Assembly: GCA_958451915.1 (NCBI GenBank)
Contig: CAUDRX010000006.1
Coordinates: forward strand, 1-32,939
Direction: 5' to 3'
Source: an uncultured Peptococcaceae bacterium
GTDB taxonomy: Bacteria; Bacillota; Peptococcia; Peptococcales; Peptococcaceae
DNA: 32,939 bases
Shown here: positions 15,542-23,394 of the stretch, piece by piece
Layout of the letters: each line of letters begins with the position of its first letter
Position numbering within the stretch: position 1 is the stretch's first letter
The notes under the pieces: model-generated
Told to the model about the DNA's origin: nothing
The model's database searches: none
The model's input: the letters and a program-made list of their open reading frames with translations, nothing else
Made by a program: the position numbers and the translations under genes

Positions 15542-15840
15542 GATGTATGTATTGCAAATTTTTTGTTGAGGGCATATGTGAGTTGTTTGCAGTATGCGAT
15601 GACGATTAATTTTATGACCTTAGACCAGATGAAAGCGATGGCTGCACTTGGGGTGAATATAGGAACCCCGAAGATGAAAATATAGTGCATTGCAGAGATT
15701 GTAAATATTTAGCGGATGTCCCGATAAAGTTTAAATGTCTCGGTACCCAGCCAGTGTTTGAATGTCGCAATGGATATCTGTCTGGACTGTTGCACTACAA
15801 CGACTATTGCTCGCGAGGTGAGTTACATTACAAATCTTGA
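15538..15840 (+). pseudogene. Cys-rich protein gene interrupted by TAA
   Basis: ATG at 15538 overlaps the DUF3310 stop. The frame reads MRCMYCKFFVEGICELF...CDDD, then TAA at 15607-15609, and continues in the same frame as FYDLRPDESDGCTWGEYRN, HCRDCKYLADVP, ending with DYCSRGELHYKS at 15840. The part after the stop carries the same Cys-pair style (CxxC, YCSRGE) as intact phage proteins, so it looks like one two-module Cys-rich protein broken by a nonsense change. Alternatively the second half restarts at a GTG near 15682. Confidence 0.55.
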
Positions 15841-16165
15841 AACACAACTTGCGGTCTTAATACTTGAACACCCAGATTCTTTCCTTCGTATTGAGATCGA
15901 AGACGACGATCCATTCGAGATGCATGAAGGCGTCGAGCGGATGATCGAAATTGTAGAAGTGACAGAAGCCAAAGGGTTACTGCTCGATGATGTGTATTAT
16001 GTGCAACACAAAAGCTATGAACAATTCAAGTCGTACATGATCGGCAACACAAAGCTCGGCGATCCAATACCCGATGAAAAGACAATACGAAGAAGGTACG
16101 ACCAGTTGCCGTGGGAGGATATTGTGTATGTCTACGCGAGAAGAGAGGGAGCAGAAAAATGCTGA
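15818..16165 (+). CDS. Hypothetical protein
   Basis: Protein of about 115 aa. I prefer GTG 15818, giving VSYITNLETQLAVLILEHPDSF. An upstream ATG at 15758 would add residues that merely shadow the Cys-rich frame. It contains an acidic segment (EIEDDDPFEM) and ends YVYARREGAEKC. Not recognised. Confidence 0.6.
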   Translation: MSYITNLETQLAVLILEHPDSFLRIEIEDDDPFEMHEGVERMIEIVEVTEAKGLLLDDVYYVQHKSYEQFKSYMIGNTKLGDPIPDEKTIRRRYDQLPWEDIVYVYARREGAEKC

Positions 16166-16215
16166 TTGACAAGTATCGCGAGGAGATTATGTGTGGAGGG
16201 ATTGATAATGACTGA
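16159..16215 (+). pseudogene. Fragment of the LxxDKYRE / ENGDGLKPGDW family
   Basis: A short frame MLIDKYREEIMCGGIDND. Its first ten residues match the starts of intact family members at 16906 (INVDKYREAI) and 18459 (LNFDKYREEV). It probably remains from a family member deleted after the first codons. Confidence 0.5.
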
Positions 16216-16480
16216 ATACATCACGAAGGAACAGGCGCTCGAAGCCGTTACAAGAAATCTAGCCCTTTACGGTGATGAGTGGATCGCTGCATATAACATA
16301 GTGAGCGCGATTCCACCTGCTGACGTTGTGCCGGTTGTCCGATGTAAAGACTGTGAAAATGCAATAATGTCCTGTGATGAATTTGGTAACGAGTCACTCG
16401 CTTGTGAGATTTGATCGTGCGATGAATCCCTCTATCCAGCGTTTGTTGAGGGCGATGGTTATTGTAATTGTGGCGAATGA
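16208..16480 (+). pseudogene. Cys-rich phage protein interrupted by TGA
   Basis: ATG 16208 has GGAGGG upstream. MTEYITKEQALEAV..IPPADVVPVVRCKDCENA is a widespread Firmicutes prophage pattern, also seen at 22549 and partly at 29911. The frame meets TGA at 16412-16414 after CEI, then continues in phase as SCDESLYPAFVEGDGYCNCGE to a second stop at 16480. DGYCNCGE is the usual C-terminal signature, so the TGA probably replaced a sense codon such as TGG. A 68-aa truncated product is otherwise made. Confidence 0.6.
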
Positions 16481-16497
16481 AAGGAAGGTAGATAAGA

Positions 16498-16905
16498 ATA
16501 AGTTACAACATCTATTTGTGTGATCCTGTAACACGCGAAGTTATCGAGATCAACGAGCCACACTTTATGCGCGGTGGCACGTATCAGATTGGTGGTTCAA
16601 CTGAGCTGAGTCTCAATGTCACTTATAACTACGCCAGATGGTATTATCGCGACGATGCTTTCGGCGATGATGGCATTCGAAAACTCTATGGAATGACTGG
16701 TCAAGAGAGCATCCCGTTGCTGGAAAAGGTTATTTGCAGTCTCGAAAACCTCGACGAAAATTTGAACAATGAGGAAAGAAAAGAACTTGAAGCGCATGAA
16801 ATTACAGGGTATTGGCTGCCGACTAGAGAGAACGCGATTAAGCCGCTGTATCAGTTGCTTGCAATGGCGAAGATGCGGCCAGATGGTGTTTGGGATGGTG
16901 ATTAA
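16498..16905 (+). CDS. Phage hypothetical protein, apparent ATA start
   Basis: About 135 aa: SYNIYLCDPVTREVIEIN, then HFMRGGTYQIGG and NVTYNYARWYY. Conserved-looking blocks of this kind occur in Firmicutes phage proteins of unknown function. The first usual start (TTG 16516) has no ribosome site and cuts off SYNIYL. ATA at 16498 is 9 bases after AAGGAAGG (16481-16488); the frame closes at 16489. So ATA is the most likely initiation codon. Confidence 0.72.
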   Translation: MSYNIYLCDPVTREVIEINEPHFMRGGTYQIGGSTELSLNVTYNYARWYYRDDAFGDDGIRKLYGMTGQESIPLLEKVICSLENLDENLNNEERKELEAHEITGYWLPTRENAIKPLYQLLAMAKMRPDGVWDGD

Positions 16906-17268
16906 ATGATTAACGTAGATAAGTACCGCGAAGCGATTCTGAGCGGCGATCCGGAAGAACTGCCGTGCCACATCGCAGCAATAAGACGCCATACAGAACC
17001 TTGCGATGGTAATTCTTGCCTAGATTGCATGCAAAAAAATCACATATGGTTTTTTTCCGAGCATGAACCGCAATTGCTGAAAAATGGCGACGGCTTGAAG
17101 CCTGGTGATCGGATTATGGTGCGGGATAATGAAGACAGCGCTTGGGTAAACCGGCGGTTCTTGTTTTATTACGACGGCATATTTTATTGCGAATTAGTCG
17201 ATAGCTCAATTGGCAACGGTGAATATATATCATGGAAACAAGCCCGTCTGCCGATGGAGGGGGAGTAA
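16906..17268 (+). CDS. ENGDGLKPGDW-family protein, member 1
   Basis: 120 aa: VDKYREAI at the start, Cys-rich middle (CDGNSCLDCM), then LLKNGDGLKPGDRIMVRD, FLFYYDGIFYC and a C-terminal WKQARLPMEGE. This layout repeats in proteins at 18459, 28762 and 30349. The core resembles a small SH3-like beta domain, but I cannot name it. It overlaps the next gene (TAATG). Confidence 0.75.
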   Translation: MINVDKYREAILSGDPEELPCHIAAIRRHTEPCDGNSCLDCMQKNHIWFFSEHEPQLLKNGDGLKPGDRIMVRDNEDSAWVNRRFLFYYDGIFYCELVDSSIGNGEYISWKQARLPMEGE

Positions 17269-17573
17269 TGGCAAAGTACTATCAGCCCAAAGGGTATCGT
17301 TTCAAAAAGGGAACCATCAAATGCGGCGACATTCGACTCTCAGTTTTTCTTTGGCTTGAGGTCGATGGATATTATTGGTGCGATAACGACAAAATCTGGG
17401 TTAAGAAACCATATGAAGAATGTCAAGGCAGTAGTTACAGCACAGCATCCTGTCCAGTACATAGCGTGAAAGCCGCACTGCGCCACATTAAGAATCATCC
17501 GGAAATTGAGAAAGGTACTAAGGTGATATTGGTCAGTCGCTTCAAGGGGCTGGATGTTGTGTTTACCAAATGA
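17268..17573 (+). CDS. Hypothetical protein
   Basis: 101 aa starting at the TAATG overlap, with GGAGGGGGAG just before it. Beta-rich (GDIRLSVFLWLEVDGYYWC), then helical (SVKAALRHIKNHPEIEKG). Not recognised. Confidence 0.7.
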   Translation: MAKYYQPKGYRFKKGTIKCGDIRLSVFLWLEVDGYYWCDNDKIWVKKPYEECQGSSYSTASCPVHSVKAALRHIKNHPEIEKGTKVILVSRFKGLDVVFTK

Positions 17574-17583
17574 AGGACGGTGA

Positions 17584-17832
17584 GTGACCGTGGCAAACAG
17601 AAAACATCAAGGACGTCTTGTCAGCGAGTCCACCATACAAAGTGTATATCGTGATCGCCTACTGTGGGGACTGGACGAGATGGGGACGACCGCTGCGATG
17701 GTGCGCAATATAGCAGGTGAAGCTGAGCAGTACGGTGACGATCGGACAAAAGAAGTCGCCGGTCATGTATATGCTCTATGTGTCAATGTGATTGATGACG
17801 TCGACAAGCGCTGGAAGGAATTGGAGAGGTGA
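17584..17832 (+). CDS. Hypothetical protein
   Basis: About 82 aa. GTG 17584 or GTG 17590 is the start; the second gives MANRKHQGRLVSE. The middle segment is RDRLLWGLDEMGTTAAMVRN. Short helical phage protein of unknown function. Confidence 0.65.
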   Translation: MTVANRKHQGRLVSESTIQSVYRDRLLWGLDEMGTTAAMVRNIAGEAEQYGDDRTKEVAGHVYALCVNVIDDVDKRWKELER

Positions 17833-17838
17833 GCGATC

Positions 17839-18147
17839 ATGGATAGATCACATTTAAACGATGCCGCTTTTTTCGATTGCAATAAAGTGAAATTTGTCAG
17901 CTATGATGGCGGGTTTCCAAACTTATGCCGTGGGAAACTTATTCTCAATGTGTGCGGGAAAAGATACGAGCTTGAAAACGCGCTGACTTCTGGCGGGTGC
18001 GTATGGTTTGACGATAATTTTATCGAACACATTGATAAAGGCCCGTGGAGCATCAGTCTTCCGCCTGATCTAATTCCTTTTATCGACGAGATCGAAAGAG
18101 TTGTTAACGAAAATATCCCGTGCGGTTGTTATGGAGGATGCGTTTAA
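17839..18147 (+). CDS. Hypothetical protein
   Basis: 102 aa, beginning DRSHLNDAAFFDC, with LCRGKLILNVCGKRYELENA and a C-terminal CGCYGGCV. Not recognised. It precedes the AAGGAGG site of the next gene. Confidence 0.65.
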   Translation: MDRSHLNDAAFFDCNKVKFVSYDGGFPNLCRGKLILNVCGKRYELENALTSGGCVWFDDNFIEHIDKGPWSISLPPDLIPFIDEIERVVNENIPCGCYGGCV

Positions 18148-18160
18148 AGGAGGAGAACGA

Positions 18161-18466
18161 TTGTTAAATGCAGATATGTGCCGCCATCTGGCAAATGTAG
18201 CAGCTTTCTATAACGATCTTGTCGCACATCGAAGCGAGCTGAGCATTGATACCTGGAAATTGAATAACGAATTTTCGGATCTTCTTAAAATGCTTAACCA
18301 TCGTGGGGTTTACACTTCCGTATTGTATGGCACCGATCTTTCTATTGAGTCGTTCGGTGTGAGCTTTAATGATTTTGTTGGCTACTTCACGATTTTCAGA
18401 AAAGGGATTGAGCACGATGAAGCAGAATGGATTTTAAATCTGAAAGAGGAGGACGGAAATGCTTAA
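18161..18466 (+). CDS. Hypothetical protein
   Basis: About 101 aa. TTG 18161 lies 7 bases after AAGGAGG (18147-18153) and is preferred over an earlier in-frame start inside the upstream gene. Helical N-terminus (DMCRHLANVAAFYNDLVAHR). Unknown function. Confidence 0.65.
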   Translation: MLNADMCRHLANVAAFYNDLVAHRSELSIDTWKLNNEFSDLLKMLNHRGVYTSVLYGTDLSIESFGVSFNDFVGYFTIFRKGIEHDEAEWILNLKEEDGNA

Positions 18467-18839
18467 CTTTGATAAGTACCGTGAAGAAGTCGAAAAGAGG
18501 ACGGGGTGGGCGGTGAGAGCAGGAGCCAAAAATCCAAAGCCCGTGCATCTCATCCTGAAAGAAATCGTTGTCGGGAAGTGCCTTCCATGTATGAATAGCG
18601 ATGAGCTCGTTGACTGGTTATTCGAAGAATACGAGCCGCCACTGCTCGAAAACGGCGACGGCCTGAAGCCGGGGGATTGGATAATGGTGCGATATTATAC
18701 CGCTGACAAATGGCATAAAAGACAATTTATGTGCTTTTATAATGGCGTGTTTTACACCGCCGAAGGACCGTTTGATATGGTAGGGCATCATACTTTTTCA
18801 AGATGGCACGATGCTAGGCTTCCAGAAGAGGGAGAGTGA
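18459..18839 (+). CDS. ENGDGLKPGDW-family protein, member 2
   Basis: 126 aa: FDKYREEVEKRTGWAV, short Cys-containing middle, DWLFEEYEPPLLENGDGLKP, GDWIMVRYYTADKWHKRQF and ARLPEEGE at the end. Closest in layout to 16906-17268. GGAGG site present. Confidence 0.75.
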   Translation: MLNFDKYREEVEKRTGWAVRAGAKNPKPVHLILKEIVVGKCLPCMNSDELVDWLFEEYEPPLLENGDGLKPGDWIMVRYYTADKWHKRQFMCFYNGVFYTAEGPFDMVGHHTFSRWHDARLPEEGE

Positions 18840-18842
18840 GTG

Positions 18843-19112
18843 ATGAAAAAACTTATCGCAGTTTCTTTGGTTTTATGCAGCATGTTCATGTTGTCCGCTT
18901 GCGAAATGTTTACAGAGCGTATGGATGAGGGTATCGACAACGACCGCATCAAACGCGCTTATGGTGCCAACAAATGGTCGGATATCGTTGTCTATGTTGA
19001 CAGTGAAACAGGCGTAATGTATATGAGCGACAAAGACGCTGGCCTTGTTGTCATGGTGGACAAAGACGGGAAGCCACTTATTTTTGATGGTGCTGCGGAG
19101 AACGAAGAATAA
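18843..19112 (+). CDS. Small lipoprotein, DUF6440-like
   Basis: About 89 aa. The N-terminus KKLIAVSLVLCSMFMLSAC is a lipoprotein signal with lipobox LSAC. The C-terminal part, YVDSETGVMYMSDKDAG..VDKDGKPLIFDG, has the TGVxYL...DKDGKP pattern of DUF6440 proteins. It would be exported and lipid-anchored to the cell surface. In a phage early region this suggests, but does not prove, superinfection exclusion. Confidence 0.75.
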   Translation: MKKLIAVSLVLCSMFMLSACEMFTERMDEGIDNDRIKRAYGANKWSDIVVYVDSETGVMYMSDKDAGLVVMVDKDGKPLIFDGAAENEE

Positions 19113-19357
19113 TGCAAGGGACTTTGTATTACAACGGAGAACGAGTTTGTGGGCTTGAAATCGTGACCATAGACATAAACAAAGTAGATGGTGACTATAA
19201 TCTCTATAAACCTATCTTTAAACCACGCCATGAACTAGCAGGAGTTTTAAATCTATATGGAGATGTACGAGAACGTTTTCACATATGGTATCTGTTGCAA
19301 CTTGCAAATGGGAAACCGGAAGACTTTTTTAGGTTTGAATATTGGAGGGCACAATGA
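19112..19357 (+). CDS. Hypothetical protein
   Basis: 81 aa starting at the TAATG overlap. Beta-rich first half (GTLYYNGERVCGLEIVTIDIN), then an aromatic helical end (FHIWYLLQLANGKPEDFFRFEYW). Not recognised. Confidence 0.65.
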   Translation: MQGTLYYNGERVCGLEIVTIDINKVDGDYNLYKPIFKPRHELAGVLNLYGDVRERFHIWYLLQLANGKPEDFFRFEYWRAQ

Positions 19358-19779
19358 GGATTACAAAAGCCATCAGGGAATATATCACAGACGAGATCAA
19401 TGAGATGTACCGGCCAAAGTTTACAGCGTTGACGAAAGAAGAAAACGACCTCAAAGACCTATCTCGAAAAATCTACGAGCATCTTGAAGAGCACGTTAAG
19501 GAGTTTAACCAAGAGCTGAAAGAAGAATTCTTGAATATAGCAGGTTTTGCATATGGAGATAGAGACGATATCACAATTTTCAGTATGAGAGATATCACAT
19601 GGTGGGTCGAAAGAAAAAGTCCCCAAGCTAAATCTCTTGAACAGCGAAGAGCAGAATTAAACAGACGACGGGATAAATCGATCAGAAACACCATCGCCAT
19701 GCTCGAACTCGGCGGTTCAAGAACAGAATTGGACGAAGCATTACAGCAATTAAGGGAGGAACTTGATGAACAAATTTGA
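19354..19779 (+). CDS. Hypothetical coiled-coil protein
   Basis: 141 aa with TTGGAGGG before ATG 19354. Strongly helical and charged (LKDLSRKIYEHLEEHVKEFN; EQRRAELNRRRDKS; LDEALQQLREELDE). Not recognised. The end overlaps the dUTPase start. Confidence 0.7.
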   Translation: MRITKAIREYITDEINEMYRPKFTALTKEENDLKDLSRKIYEHLEEHVKEFNQELKEEFLNIAGFAYGDRDDITIFSMRDITWWVERKSPQAKSLEQRRAELNRRRDKSIRNTIAMLELGGSRTELDEALQQLREELDEQI

Positions 19780-20239
19780 ATGGGTAAGCGACAAGCGTGA
19801 TCACATCTGGAACAAACTGCCGGAGCGATCCACAAAACATTCTGCTGGCTATGATTTCTTTGCGCCGACAATCATTATCATTGAGCCGCATGAACAGACA
19901 AAGCTCATGTTTACCGATATCAAGGTAAGGCTCGACAAAGACAAGGTGCTCATGCTCTATCCTCGCAGCAGTCTCGGGATGAAAGGAATTGCACTCGCCA
20001 ATACGGTAGGGATCATTGATGCGGATTATTACAACAATACGAAGAATGAAGGTAACATCGGTTTCTCTCTCGTGAACAACTCCGACAAGCAGGTGATCAT
20101 TCAGCAGGGCGAGAAGTTCATGCAGGGCGTGATCACTCGCTTTTATACGACAGAGGACGACAACGCGAAGAGAACAAGAGAAGGGGGATTCGGCAGCACC
20201 GATGGCAAAAAGAAAAACACCAGTAGCCGTAGAAGATAA
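19766..20239 (+). CDS. dut: dUTP diphosphatase (trimeric type)
   Basis: 157 aa. It converts dUTP to dUMP, keeping uracil out of DNA and supplying the ThyX substrate encoded nearby. All five motifs are visible: SAGYDFFAP (1), YPRSSLGMKG (2), NTVGIIDADYYN (3), IQQGEKFMQGVI (4) and REGGFGSTDGK (5). Start ATG 19766 is 6 bases after GGGAGG; a TTG at 19763 is the alternative. Confidence 0.95.
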   Translation: MNKFEWVSDKRDHIWNKLPERSTKHSAGYDFFAPTIIIIEPHEQTKLMFTDIKVRLDKDKVLMLYPRSSLGMKGIALANTVGIIDADYYNNTKNEGNIGFSLVNNSDKQVIIQQGEKFMQGVITRFYTTEDDNAKRTREGGFGSTDGKKKNTSSRRR

Positions 20240-20441
20240 GCGCATCTCGCGGTCGATCAAGAAGACGCCAAAATGCAAAACGAATCCGGATGGCAAACCT
20301 TGTTGTCCAAAATGTGGCGCGGTACCAACGGATTCCGAGAGCTACGAAGAAGGAAAGAACAAAGGCGAGATTGTTTTCTATTATCGCTGTAAAGAGTGCG
20401 GGCAAACATTTCGCCGCGTGATCAACGTCAAAGACATTTAA
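20202..20441 (+). CDS. Small zinc-ribbon protein
   Basis: 79 aa, basic N-terminus, then CCPKCGAVPTDSE...YYRCKECGQTFRR, a two-CxxC zinc ribbon. Overlaps the dUTPase end by 38 bases. It may bind nucleic acid; function unknown. Confidence 0.8.
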   Translation: MAKRKTPVAVEDKRISRSIKKTPKCKTNPDGKPCCPKCGAVPTDSESYEEGKNKGEIVFYYRCKECGQTFRRVINVKDI

Positions 20442-20453
20442 GGAAGTGGTTCA

Positions 20454-21416
20454 TTGAGAGTAATCAAACAAGACGCAGAATTTGTGTTTCAGCCAAACCC
20501 GCTTTTCAAGATCGAGCGAGCAGGGCGCACGTGTTATCAGAGTAAAGGCGATGGTTCCTACGATGGTGCCGCCGGTTTTGTCCAACGAGCAATGAGGAGT
20601 AAGCACTTTTCGATCTTGGAGCACGTGGTATTTGTCTTCGTTTTTAAAAAGAATCTGGGCAGCTACTATCACTACCTTAAGCTCCTCGAGACGCCAGACA
20701 ACAATCCGAACTTCTCTGCGACGGCAAATGAGAAAGAGGGGCGCAACATTATCTCTATCAACTTCCGCTTTCTTATGGAAGCCTACAAATACGAACCGCT
20801 TCTTGCAAACCTTGTCTGCCTTATTTATGACCGCTTCCCTGAGCTGTTCTTAGAGCCGATGACCGCTGAGGAATGTGGTTACGATCTGGCTGACGTTGAA
20901 TGCCTGACAGCAGAAGAGTTTCAGATGGTGTACGAAAAAAGCCTGACGCCAGAAGAAGTGCTCAAACATCTCTATTTTTCCTTCGTATTGCATACAGATC
21001 GCGGAGTCATGGCAGAGTTTACGAGACACCGCTTAAATGCATTCAGTGTTTCCAGCACACGCTACATTAATTTCAATAAGAAGTTTGGCGGTATGCCGGT
21101 CATTGATCCAGCAGATGGACCGTTCACGGATCAGGAGCTTGCGATCCTCTACAAGATTGAAGACGCCTACAGAGACATGGTTAATGATGGAGTCAGCCCC
21201 CAACGAGCGCGTGGTGTTTTGCCAAACTGTTTGTGGACTGAAATCTTCACGACGGCGAATGTTGAGCAATGGATTCACGTGTTCGAGCTTCGAATGTCGA
21301 AAGGCGCACATCCGCAAATCCGTGACCTTATGTCACAGGTTCGAGACATCATGAACCTGCATCTGGCAAACTACGCGATCGACGTTCAAACAATGGGGTT
21401 GAGACCGCTTGCATGA
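20454..21416 (+). CDS. thyX: Flavin-dependent thymidylate synthase
   Basis: 320 aa. It converts dUMP to dTMP using FAD and methylene-tetrahydrofolate. The signature RHRx7S is present (Arg191-His192-Arg193, Ser201) in FTRHRLNAFSVSSTRYINF. Supporting segments: GRTCYQSK near the N-terminus, SKHFSILEH, and the C-terminal LRMSKGAHPQIRDL. It is longer than a typical ThyX (about 220-250 aa), mainly from an insert around residues 115-175. TTG start with AAGGAAGTGG upstream. Confidence 0.95.
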   Translation: MRVIKQDAEFVFQPNPLFKIERAGRTCYQSKGDGSYDGAAGFVQRAMRSKHFSILEHVVFVFVFKKNLGSYYHYLKLLETPDNNPNFSATANEKEGRNIISINFRFLMEAYKYEPLLANLVCLIYDRFPELFLEPMTAEECGYDLADVECLTAEEFQMVYEKSLTPEEVLKHLYFSFVLHTDRGVMAEFTRHRLNAFSVSSTRYINFNKKFGGMPVIDPADGPFTDQELAILYKIEDAYRDMVNDGVSPQRARGVLPNCLWTEIFTTANVEQWIHVFELRMSKGAHPQIRDLMSQVRDIMNLHLANYAIDVQTMGLRPLA

Positions 21417-21636
21417 TCTGAATTATTTTCTATCCGAAGATTTTCTCAAGAGGGACGAGATTAGCATGGAAGAAGTGTGGGAGCTGAACGCGCTTCTTCC
21501 GGCTAACAAATTCACTGGGAAAGATTTTCAAGATTCGTTTGTTTACGTTGATGAAGACGGAGAAGGCTGGCTGATCTTCAATGATAAGAGGATGCATATC
21601 AAGCAGCCGCTAGTTAACGAATTAAACTTCTTTTGA
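21409..21636 (+). CDS. Hypothetical protein
   Basis: 75 aa starting at a TTG that overlaps the thyX stop. Acidic; FVYVDEDGEGWLIFNDKRMHI suggests a small beta domain. Not recognised. Confidence 0.6.
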   Translation: MHDLNYFLSEDFLKRDEISMEEVWELNALLPANKFTGKDFQDSFVYVDEDGEGWLIFNDKRMHIKQPLVNELNFF

Positions 21637-21647
21637 TGAAAGGGGAT

Positions 21648-22091
21648 ATGCATATCTTTCAAAACATCATTTTTGCTTTTGCACTTGCTATCGTTGTTGT
21701 TTTCCTTGTGCGGGTTTTCTTGGGATTGTTGCCTATGGTCGCTGGTATGGTCCAGATGGCGAGAACAGGAGAAGAGATCGATCAATCTTTTTTCTTGCAG
21801 TCGATGAATGACAATACGAAGAAAACAATTTTGACCAACAAGTACAACGCCGCGAGTTTTACGGCAATGGACGACAAGCGCTTCACCATCGTATTGGAAA
21901 ACACAGAGAAACAACAAACGAAACGCATGATCTTGGAGCCGTTTTATTACAAAGAATTTTACGATTACCGCAAAGTGAGCTCACATATCATTATTGCCGA
22001 CGATGTGATTTTGTTTCGGTATGGCGCATTTTTCTTCTACGAACCAGGGGAGGATTTGATCGATGAATTCAACCGAGCGCTTGATAATTGA
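21648..22091 (+). CDS. Membrane-anchored hypothetical protein
   Basis: About 147 aa with an N-terminal hydrophobic anchor (IIFAFALAIVVVFLVRVFLG) and a soluble C-terminal domain ending in EPGEDLIDEFNRALDN. Candidate starts are ATG 21636 (no ribosome site), ATG 21648 (2 bases after AAGGGG) and ATC 21654 (8 bases after it). This is the same 'AUG too close' arrangement as at nrdD and the methyltransferase, so the start is uncertain. Confidence 0.65.
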   Translation: MHIFQNIIFAFALAIVVVFLVRVFLGLLPMVAGMVQMARTGEEIDQSFFLQSMNDNTKKTILTNKYNAASFTAMDDKRFTIVLENTEKQQTKRMILEPFYYKEFYDYRKVSSHIIIADDVILFRYGAFFFYEPGEDLIDEFNRALDN

Positions 22092-22311
22092 AAACATCAA
22101 CCCTGATTTTAAAGCTGGATACATTGCGCGTGATGCCGACGGTTCACTTTGGGTATTCGAGACAAAGCCGGTAAAGGGATCGGCGACATGGAGCAGCGAC
22201 ATCCTTCATCCGCCGGAATCGCTTTGTTTGTTCCAGCACTTGTTTGATTTTATTAAATGGGAGGATAAAGAACCATGGAAGATGTGTGGGATAAAGTCAA
22301 AAAACTCTTAG
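22063..22311 (+). CDS. Hypothetical protein
   Basis: 82 aa, GGGGAGG before ATG 22063, overlapping both neighbours. Contains AGYIARDADGSLWVFETKP (small beta repeat) and SLCLFQHLFDFIKWED. Not recognised. Confidence 0.65.
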   Translation: MNSTERLIIENINPDFKAGYIARDADGSLWVFETKPVKGSATWSSDILHPPESLCLFQHLFDFIKWEDKEPWKMCGIKSKNS

Positions 22312-22556
22312 ATTATATGCCGGATTTGTTAGATTTTGATTTTGACCAAGAATATAACTGGCGCAAGGGATTAAATTATATTTTCCCGGAAGACTTTGAT
22401 GGGCCATTGACGTGTGGAGTATGTCGTTATTACAGAGATTATGAAGGCAACGAGGAAGATGTGGTCGGTTATTGCGGGTGTAAAGGTAGTTACATCTATA
22501 ACCCGAACACATTTATTTGCTATCGAGCACCATGGGAGGATGCGGTCTATGGCTGA
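22275..22556 (+). CDS. Hypothetical Cys-containing protein
   Basis: 93 aa. Acidic N-terminal half and a C-terminal Cys cluster (TCGVCRYY...GYCGCKG...ICYRAPW) that could bind a metal. GGGAGG site upstream. Overlaps the next gene by 8 bases. Confidence 0.7.
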   Translation: MEDVWDKVKKLLDYMPDLLDFDFDQEYNWRKGLNYIFPEDFDGPLTCGVCRYYRDYEGNEEDVVGYCGCKGSYIYNPNTFICYRAPWEDAVYG

Positions 22557-22920
22557 ATACATTCGTAGACAAACTGTATTAAACTTGATAGACGACATTG
22601 AATATGACAGTGATTGGGCAACGTGGGAAAATCCATGGGGCGGTGGCAAGATCGCTCTCAAAGCCGACACATTAGATAGACTGTATAACGCTGTTAAATC
22701 TATCCCTGCTGCCGACGTTGTGGATGAGGTGCATGCCGAAAATCTTGCAAACGCCCATCCTTCCGAGGAATTTAAGTGCTCAAAATGTGGAACCTATCTT
22801 GTGGATTATATAGAACTTAGGAAGGTCGATGGAGTAGATGACTTTTATATCTATGAATTTACCGATTGGAATTTTTGTCCGAAATGCGGCGCAAGAATGG
22901 CCGAAGGAGAGATTGGATGA
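22549..22920 (+). CDS. Phage zinc-ribbon protein (xEYIxRxxVLxLI...IPAADVV type)
   Basis: 123 aa. N-terminal AEYIRRQTVLNLID and SIPAADVVDEVH match the widespread prophage pattern also seen in the interrupted gene at 16208. C-terminal CSKCG...FCPKCGARM forms a zinc ribbon. GGGAGG 9 bases before ATG 22549. Function unknown. Confidence 0.8.
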   Translation: MAEYIRRQTVLNLIDDIEYDSDWATWENPWGGGKIALKADTLDRLYNAVKSIPAADVVDEVHAENLANAHPSEEFKCSKCGTYLVDYIELRKVDGVDDFYIYEFTDWNFCPKCGARMAEGEIG

Positions 22921-23141
22921 TTAAAGCTGAATTTACGATCACGTATGAAGATTTGGCAGATATCGCGTTGAAGAAATTGAGAGAAGAATATAAAGGGTTG
23001 AAGCTGGATCGCGATTCAGAGATTAACTTTTACAAAGATGGTCTTCCTTGGTTGGATTCAGAAAATGTAACAGATAAGCCTGCGTATCGTGTCGTGATTA
23101 AAAACTTGAAATGCGAGGGCGGTGCAGATGCTCATCAATGA
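22917..23141 (+). CDS. Hypothetical protein
   Basis: 74 aa beginning at the ATGA overlap. MIKAEFTITYEDLADIALKK followed by a charged helical segment. Not recognised. Confidence 0.65.
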   Translation: MIKAEFTITYEDLADIALKKLREEYKGLKLDRDSEINFYKDGLPWLDSENVTDKPAYRVVIKNLKCEGGADAHQ

Positions 23142-23351
23142 TCCGGTTGTGATTCTCGAAGAAGCATACAAAAACCTTTATGCGACAATAATTACGAGCT
23201 TCGATGGGACGACGCATTGGACGAAGACGGCAACAAAGTAGCCGGGTATACATTTTTCCAGGATGACGAAGGGGAGCTGGTTATCGCGCTTGATATCGAT
23301 AGACGTGTGAAGCTACTAAGCAATGACCTTGAAAGGTGGATATTTTTTTGA
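23128..23351 (+). pseudogene. Frameshifted small gene
   Basis: ATG 23128 reads INDPVVILEEAYKNLY, then drifts into unlike residues and stops at 23239-23241. From about 23184 another frame continues naturally with DNNYELRWDDALDEDGNKVA and ends LSNDLERWIFF at 23351. The switch needs one inserted or two deleted bases near 23180. It is either a broken gene or a sequence error. Confidence 0.5.
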
Positions 23352-23358
23352 ACAATAC

Positions 23359-23392
23359 CATTGGAAAACGATCAATTACTAACATGGAGCGA
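23359..23392 (+). repeat. Leader repeat, copy 3
   Basis: CATTGGAAAACGATCAATTA followed by CTAACATGGAGCGA. It differs from copy 2 (13809) at only a few positions and ends a few bases before ATG 23395. The shared part has lost the GGAGG seen in copies 1 and 2. Confidence 0.55.
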
Positions 23393-23394
23393 AA

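Noticed and set aside
15607..16414. Stop-codon reassignment in this phage
   Set aside because: TAA, TAG and TGA all end well-supported genes elsewhere (for example TAG at 7177, TAA at 27042 and TGA at 11902).
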